DNA from: Heliocidaris tuberculata | Taxonomy: Eukaryota; Echinodermata; Echinoidea; Camarodonta; Echinometridae | Assembly: GCA_025618425.1 (NCBI GenBank) | Contig: CM046848.1 | Span: forward strand, 30,793,584 to 30,857,583 | Reading direction: 5' to 3' | DNA length: 64,000 nt | Shown here: one piece after another, positions 36,133 through 46,119 of the stretch | How the letters are laid out: each line of letters starts with the position of its first letter | Numbering within the stretch: the first letter of the stretch is position 1 | Made by a program: the position numbers and the translations under genes | The notes under the pieces: generated by a model | What the model was told of the DNA's origin: nothing | What the model saw: only the letters and a program-made list of their open reading frames with translations | Database searches by the model: none

Positions 36133-36645
36133 CCCGGGGGGGGGCACTCGAATTATATTTTGACGGGGGTGTGCCTCACGAATCCCCGAAAAGGGGGTCT
36201 AAGGAACTGACTTCAAGGTGTAAAATACGGGGTCTTGGGAACTATGATCTATTGGGCAGAGTGAAAAACAGGGTCTAGGGAACTACAAAACTAACCTCGC
36301 TTTATCGGCGGTACACCTTCGCTATCGCAGGATCTCGGGACGGGCCGCGCCGGGGGCCGCGCCCGCGCCGTGTAGCGCTAGTAGCTAGCTAGCTGGAGCA
36401 GTTTTCAAGGCTCGCGCGACGAAAGGGCCTAGGGCGCGAGACCAGGTCGAGCGACCACTGCCTCCGCCACGCTCCCGGCCGCATGCGAACGGATATGTTT
36501 CATAACGGGGGTCTTCAGAGCGGGGCTGAGCGGCTCCTGAGCGGAACTGAGTATCTAGAGAACGGAAATCGGGGTCTGAAAAAGGGGGTCATCAAAGCGG
36601 CACGTCCCCGTACCACCAATATACGTGAGTGCCCCCCCCCCCGGG
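36133..36645. mobile_element. GC-rich TIR element
   Basis: cccgggggggggcactc at the left is inverted at the right as gagtgcccccccccccggg. The interior carries short repeated gggggtct...ggaact blocks and a very GC-rich core (about 36330-36480) with many CpG, unlike anything nearby. Despite the CpG-island look it lies inside the repeat, so it is more likely transposon sequence than a host promoter. Confidence 0.6.
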
Positions 36646-37181
36646 CCCACGGAGCCCAGCTCGTGCTTATATTGGAAGCCAGGGCTTCGTATACTTTTTC
36701 ATAGCAACAATACATTGTTGGCAAAGTGAATGTAGTGACAAATGCTAGGATTCTCTGAGGGAGGGAGGGGGGGGGGGGGGCGGGATCCAAAATTGCTGAT
36801 AATAAAAATTTTCAAAATCAACAACAATAAACAGAAAAACAACAATGGCTTGCACATTTTTGACTGGAAGATGGTGATGGAGGCCCAAATCTAGAATTGT
36901 TGGTTTTCACCACTTTGTGAGAAACATAATAAGTCTCGAAAATCTCTGACAATGAAAATTTATAAAAAAGGGTAATCATATAGATCTAGTACCACTAATA
37001 TGAAACTTGCAAGTTTGCATCACTGTGAAGTTGAAGATTGAATGGGGGGGGGGGGGGGGGAGGGTTTCATGTAGGCCTGCAGGAATTAAAATAATGCACT
37101 GGAATTTGAAAAGGGTTTTGCACTTTTGGTAATTAAAGCATGCCCATAAAATATCTGTGTATCAGTAGCCAAATGCAAATT
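36646..37181. other. Gene-free stretch with G-runs
   Basis: G-runs at about 36768-36781 and 37045-37060. No gene is seen. Confidence 0.6.
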
Positions 37182-37841
37182 TGTGACCCTCCACCACAAA
37201 ACGACCAATAAGTCGGAAATTTGGTTTTTTTTTAAAACAGTCTGAAAGCTTAGATTCTTAGCTTTAAAGTGATGTATAACTTGTCTTGTATGGACTAAGC
37301 AAACCCTTGTAAATTACAGTGAGAGTGCCAATGTGTCAGACAGGCTAGTGACCAAAACAATAGAGAAAATGGGCTCTAAAGAAGAGTGACCATTTAAGAA
37401 CGCTTAATCTGTGTCCTATTGTTTTTCGCACAAAAGGTAGAGTCAAAGCTCTCTAGCCTACGCTGTGAAGTACTTATTGGATTGGGTTGAAGCTTTCCAT
37501 ACCTTTAGAATAGATATATTTCTTTGTTTCTTTAGATTCTGAATATCAGACAGTACATAGTTTTTGAGCTATCCCAGAAAAGCGATGTGAAGTACTATCC
37601 CAGCAAGCTAACACACAGAGTTTGAATGCCCAGGAAAAAATGGTCCTTTTGAATGAGAATAAAAACATATTTCAACATGGTATTTTACTCTGAAATTTTG
37701 TCAGATGGTAGATTAATAAATGAACTTTCAGGAAATACAGAAAGCTTAAAATCAAAATTTCCACCCCAAACCACGTTTTTCAGCTGTTTTCTCTAAAACT
37801 CCCATTCCGACTTATTGGTCGTTTTGTGGTGGAGGGTCACA
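37182..37841. mobile_element. Foldback element, tgtgaccctccaccac ends
   Basis: tgtgaccctccaccacaaaa at the left is inverted at the right end, and inverted similarity continues for at least 40 bp (cgaccaataagtcgg). The ~660-bp element has no coding capacity. Confidence 0.8.
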
Positions 37842-38656
37842 TTTATAGATGCTTACCCCAAGAAAAGCTCTTAAAATGCAGGTTGCATCAATTATTATGT
37901 CAGGCAAGTCACAGGTAACTACTGCTGTACAGGCATGCATAAAATATGTGAATTTTGCTCTGTTCACAAATTGAAGATTACACCTACCATTACACAATGT
38001 CTTTTGTTAAATTCTCAAGTGTCATAAATCATTGATGATAAGGTAGCATAGGGCATTTAGGAATGTTGGGGTAATACAAAAGTGTGTTCTTTTATAATTA
38101 CTGATACACACAGATGATATACAATGTAATCTTGATTTGTCCATTGGGTAAAATGCAAATTTAAATTTCCATACACTACTTTAAATACATTACTTGAAGA
38201 ACTGTCCTAAAACTTACTCAAACAAAAAATTACAAAATTCATTTATTTCAGGTTGATGAGTTGTAATTCTATAGTTTTTAGCCTATATATATATGTATAT
38301 CACAATCAAGTGTCATTTTGTAAAACCCGGTATACTGCAGAAATTTTGTACATGTGCAAATATTTTGTATTGTTATCCTGTACTTCAGTGTTCGGGGAAA
38401 AGTTATAAATTTTGAAAGGCAATATTGAATTATTAGCTTGTAGAACAGGATCAGGGCAGTGTGACATGAACAGTTACAAAATTACTTGTCAGAAGGGGGT
38501 GGGGGGAGGGCTGCAGTCAAAAAATTTTCTAGGCAATATGATTTTGGGAAACCTGTTGGTTCTACTGGGGGGGGGGGGATGTATAGTAGCAGAAATATTT
38601 TCCTGGCACAGAATTTTTATTTTTCTTGAAGGAAATCCAATTGGCCCTCCCAGAAT
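37842..38656. other. Stretch upstream of the repeat-protein gene
   Basis: AT-rich with short G-runs (38496-38512, 38570-38579). It could contain promoter or 5'UTR sequence of the following gene; no TATA box or initiator is convincingly placed. Confidence 0.4.
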
Positions 38657-38683
38657 TTTTTTCTATTGTTTTATCCCATACAG
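38657..38683 (+). promoter_or_regulatory. Candidate 3' splice site upstream of the repeat-protein gene
   Basis: A pyrimidine-rich run ending atcccatacag at 38683 is a good acceptor, placing the exon start at 38684, 62 bases before the main ATG. A three-codon upstream ORF (38689-38700) with strong context follows at once. Confidence 0.4.
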
Positions 38684-38688
38684 AAAAC

Positions 38689-38700
38689 ATGGTTTCCTAG
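38689..38700 (+). promoter_or_regulatory. Upstream ORF (3 codons)
   Basis: The ATG has A at -3 and G at +4 and stops after three codons at 38698-38700, 45 bases before the main ATG at 38746. Relevant only if the acceptor at 38683 is used. Confidence 0.35.
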
Positions 38701-38745
38701 GATTCTGCACCCGAATAGATGGATTAGAAAACTAATTTAGGAAAC

Positions 38746-41700
38746 ATGAAGGAACACTTGATTTGTCGAATGTCTCCACTGGGCAGACCAGTATCGCAGC
38801 GGACAATGAGGAGGAAACGGCTAATGGCTGGGAATAAGAAATGTCCCCACAAGTTATACACCCAACCTCGTGAACCATTTACAGCAAGTGATCATAATAT
38901 CTCTGGGTTATCATATATCAAGTCTCCATGGATGAGAGCAGATGACTCTTTGACTGATTCCTCAAAAACCAAGGAACAGGATGATAATCCCAAAGCGATT
39001 GATGAGATATATCTCAAACCTGCAGTGCTCAAGAGAAAGAAATTTTCATCTTGTACAACTGTGGCATCAAGATCATCGAGAATTCAGAAGAGACAAAACA
39101 GCATGCCTTTTGTGTCACCTGGAAAAAGATTGCTCTCAAGATGCATGAATGGTCTGGATAGTATCCATCGACGTCGTACAGTATCCATGACAACCGTGGA
39201 TATGAAGAAACTACAGCAGGCGATTGAGAGTCAGATCAGAAAGAAAAAAAATAGAAAGATTGATTCTGATACCCTACCAGATGGACCTGGTATTTCATTA
39301 AGTGCAAATGGCCATGATGTTTCTCTGTTCTCATCAAGCATGTTTCCAGGGATGAAAGCAGATGACTCTTTGGCTGATTCCTCAAAAACCAAGGAACAGG
39401 ATGACAATCCCCAAGCGATTGATGAGATATATCTCAAACCTGCAGTGCTCAAGAGAAAGAAATCTTCATCTTGTACAACTGTGGCATCAAGATCACCTAG
39501 AATTAAGAAGAGACGAAACAGCATGTCTTTTGTATCACCTGGAAAAAGATTGCTCTCAAGATGCATGAATGGTCTGGATAGTATCCATCGAGGTCGTACA
39601 GTATCCATGACAACTGTGGATATGAAGAAACTACAGCAGGCGATTGAGAGTCAGATCAGAAAGAAAAAAAATAGAAAGATTGATTCTGATACCCTACCAG
39701 ATGGACCTGGTATTTCATTAAGTGCAAATGGCCATGATATTTCTCTGTTCTCATCAAGCATGTTTCCAGGGATGAAAGCAGATGACTCTTTGGCTGATCC
39801 CTCAAAAACCAAGGAACAGGATGACAATCCCCAAGCGATTGATGAGATATATCTCAAACCTGCAGTGCTCAAGAGAAAGAAATCTTCATCTTGTACAACT
39901 GTGGCATCAAGATCACCTAGAATTAAGAAGAGACGAAACAGCATGTCTTTTGTATCACCTGGAAAAAGATTGCTCTCAAGATGCATGAATGGTCTGGATA
40001 GTATCCATCGACGTCGTACAGTATCCATGACAGCCGTGGATATGAAGAAACTAGAGCAAGCGATTGAGTGTCAGAACAGAAAGAAAAAAAATAGAAAGCT
40101 TGATGTTAATACCCAACAATGTGAACTTGAGGTTTCAGTTACTACAAATTACCACTATGTCTCTGGTTTGTCATCAAGCTGGTCATCAGGGATGAAAGGG
40201 AATGATTTCTTGGCAGATTCCTATAAAAGTCAAGGAGAGGATGATAATCCCCAAGGGACTGATGAGATACATCTTAAACCTACAGATATCAAGAGAAAGA
40301 AGTCTTCATCTTTACAAACAATGTCTGCTGCATCAAGATCACCCAGAATTCAGAAGCGACAAAAAACCATGATTTTCGTATCACCTGGAAAAAGATTGCT
40401 GTCCAGAAGCATGTGTGGTTTCGATGAAATCCATCGACATCGCACAGTGTCCATGACAACCACAAATATGAAGAAACTAAAGAAGGCCATTGAGAGACAT
40501 GTCAGAAAGAAGAAGAAAAATGAAAAGTTTGATGTTGATATGCAGCCACATGAACTTGAGGCTTCATATACAAGGGACCGTGACATCTCTGGATTATCAT
40601 CAAGTCTGTCATCAGGGATGAAAGCAGATGAATTCTTGGACGATTCCTTGAAAAGTCAAGAAAAAGGTGATGTTCTTCAAATGATTGATGAAATGTATCT
40701 TAAAAGTGAAGTATCCAAGAGAAAGAAATCTTGTAAAAAAATTTCTCTATCATCAAGATCACCAAGAATTCATAAGGGACGAAACAGCATGCCTTTTGTG
40801 TCACCTGGAAAAAGGTTGTCCAGAAGCATACATGGTTTGAAAAAAATTCATCAACGTCGTACAGTGTCCATGACAACTGTTGAAATGAATAAGCTACAAG
40901 AGTTCATTGATCTTAGTCAGAGAAGGAAGAAGGAGGAAAATGAAAAGGTTGATGTTGAGACCCAACCAGATGGACCTGATACCTCATCAACTGCAAGTGA
41001 TCCTAATGTCCCTGATTCCAGCAGTTCACCAGGGGTACAGGCAGATGTCTTTTTGGCTGGCCTGGAATTGAATAAGACACTAGATTCCTCCCAAAGTCTG
41101 GAACATGATGAGGATCATCAAAGGAGTAATGACAGCTTTCTCAAATGTAAAATAACCAAGAGAAAGGATTCTTCATCTTGTAAGAAGATCTGTTCAACAT
41201 CAAGATCACCAGGAATTCAGAAGCATAGGAAAAGTGTGCCTTTTGTGTCACCTGTAAAAATGTTGTCCAGAAGCATGCATGGTTTGGATAAAATTCATCA
41301 ACGTCATAAAGTGTCCATGACAACTGTTGAAATGAATAAGCTACAAGAGTTCATTGATCTTAGTCAGAGAAGGAAGAAGGAGGAAAATGAAAAGGTTGAT
41401 GTTGAGACCCAACCAGATGGACCTGATACCTCATCAACTGCAAGTGATCCTAATGTCCCTGATTCCAGCAGTTCACCAGGGGTACAGGCAGATGTCTTTT
41501 TGGCTGGCCTAGAATTGAATAAGACACTAGATTCCTCCCAAAGTCTGGAACATAATGAGGATCTTCAAAGGTGTAATAACAGCTTTCTCCCATGTAAAAT
41601 AACCAAGAGAAAAGGTTCTTCATCTTGTAAGAAGATCTGTGCAGCGTTAAGATCACCAAGAATTAAGAAGCATAGGCACAGTGTGCCTTTCGTGTCACCT

Positions 41701-44700
41701 GGAAAACAGTTACTGTCCAGATCTATGAGAGGTTTGGATCAAATCCATCGATGCCGTAGCTTATCCATGACAAAGCTGGAAAGGGAGAAGCTTCAAGAGG
41801 CAATTGATCTTAGTCATATAAAAAAGAAGAAGAAAATTGAAAAGGCTGGACAAAAGTCACAAAACCCTCTCCGTACTTTCAAGAGCCCTAGCCATAAAAT
41901 AAAAGAAACTGTTACAGCAGTAGATAACATGAGGCAGTCAGATAAAATGAGCTGTCTGAAGAGGCAGCACAGTATACAAGAACCAGAGCTCAGTATGGAT
42001 GATGAAGCAGTAGCACCTAAACAAAAGAAAAAGGAAGAAACTATCATACATGCATCCAGCATTGAGATCCAGGTAAAAAGTGGAAAAACACCAGATTTGG
42101 ACTGTAAGAAACTGGATGAAATGTACAAGAGACGATTCAACCCGAGTCCGGAATGTACTCAAACATTGGTGAATATGGACACAGTTACAAGAATACTCAG
42201 TTTTCAGGATGAACAGAATGACTCCAGGAAAGCAAATCCACCCATCATCCAAAGATGTGCTTTTGCTGGAGATATCATTGATCCAGAGTCTGAAGTCAGT
42301 GACAGTACTGTTGATGAGGCAAACGAGAGTCTCCTGGAGAAGGAAGTACGTAGCTTCTTTGAGAGTAAAAAAGGACATGCTCCTAGGGATTTCAGAGAAG
42401 GTGCACTTGCTTTAGTTGTGGCATCAAGTTGCATCGATCAGAAAACAGAGAATGGGGTATCAGAAGGTGAGCTGGTCATAAGTGAAGGACAGAAGATGCA
42501 ATCACAGACTGTTCCAGAACATGATGATATAATGGTCATTGATGAGGATACCCATTATAGAACACCAGATAGTCGCAAATTCATTGAAGATATGCAGAAA
42601 CTAGAGGAGGAAACCTATCACAGTATCCTGGACAGTCCTAGAGACATTGATGATCTGCGCAAACTTGAGGGGAACACTCATCATGGAACACCCGACAGCC
42701 CTAGAGACAGTGAACATCTGCGGAAACCTAGTAACATTGAAAGTCTACAGAAACTTGCAGAGAACACCCTTTACAGCATCCAAGACAGCCCTAGAGACAT
42801 TGAAGATATGCAGAAACTTGAGGGAAATACACATCATGGTATCCCAGACGTCCTTAGAGACACTAAAGTTTTGCAGAAACCTAGAAACATTGAAGATCTA
42901 CAGAAGCCTACAGAGAATACAAGTTATAATTTCTCAGATAGCCCTAGAGACTTTGAAGATATGCAGAAACTTCATGAGAATATGCATCATGGTATCCCAG
43001 ACAACCATAGAGACACTGAAGATCTACAGAAACCTAGAAACATTCAAGATCTACAGAAACTTGCAGACAACACTGATCATAGTATTGAAGACAGGCCTGG
43101 CAACAATGAAGACATGCAGAAACTTGAGGGGAATATGCATCATGGTACACCAGACAGCTCTACAAACACTGATGATCTGCAGAAGCTTGTGATGAACATT
43201 TCAAGACCCTGTAGTAAAAAAAATACAGATAGTGAAACAGTTTTTGCGAGAAATAAGAATGAGCAGATTGTTCCCAAGGGAAAGAACAAACTACAGATTC
43301 TTTCACAGAAACATGACTCATCAACACATCAGGATCATGCTATGGTTGCAACAAGAAATAACTTTGGGGAATCAATACCAACTGATGTTGAAATGGATGG
43401 ACTGTGGGAGGACATGTGCACACCCTACCAACACTCTACTCCTGCAGATCCTACTCATCATCCTAAATCACACAAGATATCACCAGATGATTTACTTTCA
43501 GCCTGGGCAGAAATAGAAGTGGAGAAGAAGATGTTTGTGATATACTGCCATGAGGATACTGCCCCAAGCATTCTCAAAGACCTTGATAAGTGTCCAACCA
43601 TCATAGACAGCAAAAGGTTGTCACTGAGATACCTCAATGACGGGTCCTCAGTGGAGGTGCAGGGCATGGTGCTCATGAATGGACATCTTGATAAGTCAAA
43701 GAAAAGTCCAAAGAAGAACAAAAAAGGTAATTAACAATTTCCCCTCATATTACATCGGTTATATACAGAGCGGCTGTGCCCAATTTTACACAATGTGATA
43801 CCATAGCTGCTTTGATTTGTCTTTGGGAAAAGTGGAGCTGTGAATGCAATTTCAACCCATTGCCTACAGGAATTGAGTGGTTCCAGTATAAAACCTATGG
43901 GAATGAGAGAATTCAGTAGCCAGCAGGTTAATTTTTCTTCAGCGTATAACTTGTTTCAAGTATACCAACAACAAATTACATGTACTTCAGGTTCATGGAT
44001 CACTGTCACCTCTTTTCTTCTCTCATGTTTCTATGTTGTTGTTTTTTTATTTTCCATATTTTTGCTTACCAAATATAGACGCAGCAAAGAGGAAAAAGAA
44101 GAAAAAGGGAGAGAAAGTTTTGACAACCACAGGAGCAGCTGGAAAGAAAAAGGGTAGGTAAACAAAACCACAATGTACAAGTTTTATAATGGAGTGCAGT
44201 GTCAATTATCTGTGAAGAAAAAAAAAATGCCTTGAATACAATATTGAGTAGATACGCGAGCAGTGGTGTAGCATGAGGCCAGCCAACGGGTGGGGCTTGT
44301 GGGGATGAAAGGGAGAAAACAAGGCTATCAAGTAAAGGGATGTTGTATCCTCTTTTTACTTGCCTACCCTCTCTCCCTTTCTTCTCTCTTTCTCTCTCTA
44401 TCTTTTTCTTTTTTCTCTTTGTTTACTTGATCACCCTGTAGCTGTGCCACTGCAAATAAAAGTATAGCAGAGAGAACTCAATTTTTATGTGAAGAGGGAA
44501 GCAGCACCTAACTTTGGTAGCAGAGAATAATACTACATTCCTTCTTGATATCTAGAGCTATGCGATGTATGGACATGCAAGTTTGTTGAATCAACCATAT
44601 TTTATAAAATATGTTTTTGCAATAGCTATCTTTCTTTTTAAATTAATGACCAATTTCATTGTGTTCTATTATATTCTATGCTTTAATACCATGCCTTTTC

Positions 44701-46076
44701 TCCATGTTTTTCTCTACCAAATGCAGATGCTTCAAAGAAGAAAAAGAAAATCAATGCAATAAAGGAGACAAAGGAGAAGAAAAAGGAGACAAAAACTGAG
44801 ACAAAAAAGAAGCCAAAAAGGAAGACAAAACACAAAATAAAAACAGGGGGTAAAATAGAGACAAAAATTGAGGCTAAACAGGATGCAAGAAAGGAGGTGA
44901 TAAAGGAGACGATAGAGGAGATAAACAAGAAAACACAAAAGGGAATGAAAAAAGGGACAAAAAAGAAGATGAAAAAGAATGAAGTAAAGGAGACAAACAA
45001 GGAGGCAGAAAAGGAGATAAAAAAGCCAAGAAGAAAGAAGACAAAAACGAGAGAGAGAAAGGAGGTGAAAAGTGATAAGGAAAAAGAGACCAGAGAGGAT
45101 GACAAAAAGGAGACCAAAAAGAAGACCAAAGAGGAGAAGAGGAAAGAGACAAACAAGGAGGCAGAAAAGGAGATCCAAAAGCCAACAAGACTGAAGACAA
45201 AAACAAAAAAGAGAAAGGAGGTGAAGAGTGGCACAGAAAAGGAGACTAGAGAGGAGGCCAAAAAGGAGACCAAAAAGAAGACCAATGATGAGAAGAGGAA
45301 AGAGACAAACAAGGAGGCAGAAAAGGAGATCCAAAAGCCAATGAGACAGAAGACAAAAACAAAAAAGAGAAAGGAGGTGAAGAGTGGCACAGAAAAGGAG
45401 ACTAGAGAGGAGGCCAAAAAGGAGACCAAAAAGAAGACCAATGATGAGAAGAGGAAAGAGACAAACAAGGAGGCAGAAAAGGAGATCCAAAAGCCAACAA
45501 GACTGAAGACAAAAACAAAAAGGAGAAAGGAGATGAAAAGCGGCACTGAAATGGAGACCAGAGAGGAGGCCAAAAAGAAGACCAATGAGGAGAAGAGGAA
45601 AGAGACAAACAAGGAGGCAGAAAAGGAGATCCAAAAGCCAACAAGACTGAAGACAAAAACAAAAAGGAGAAAGGAGATGAAAAGCGGCACTGAAATGGAG
45701 ACCAGAGAGGAGGCCAAAAAGAAGACCAATAAGGAGAAGAGGAAAGAGACAAACAAGGAGGCAGAAAAGGAGATTCAAAATTCAACGAAAAAGAAGACAA
45801 AAACAAAAAAGAGAAAGGAGATGAAAAGCGGCACTGAAACCAGAGAGGGGGCTAGAAAGAAGACCAAAATGAAAACCAACGAGGAGAAGAGAAAAGTGAC
45901 AGGAACTCAAGACGTTAACACTGGACGACTGAAAATAATCAGTGGTCCCATTACAGGAGCTGCTAGAAAGAGGAATGGTATGCTTGTACATGTATGTATC
46001 TATAAGATATTGTGTATTCAAGCTGAATGTTTGCAATTATATTACGATTTAATTGGGAGTGGTTAACATTCAGCCC

Positions 46077-46119
<43 letters not shown>

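Noticed and set aside
36330..36480. CpG island promoter for the downstream gene
   Set aside because: It lies wholly within an inverted-repeat-bounded element and about 2.3 kb from the start codon with no visible initiator; kept only as a question in the findings.
39231..40028. Pairs of identical minus- and plus-strand frames of 68 and 125 residues
   Set aside because: Shadows of the 420-bp coding modules, repeated because the modules are.
42647..43192. 181-codon plus-strand frame overlapping exon 1
   Set aside because: Out-of-frame reading of the short-repeat array; the array's period keeps it free of stops.
44683..45806. Minus-strand frames of 357, 348 and 134 residues with hydrophobic, membrane-like composition
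   Set aside because: They are complements of the K/E-rich coding array on the plus strand; purine bias removes stops on the minus strand, and the plus frame is supported by splice sites and phase.
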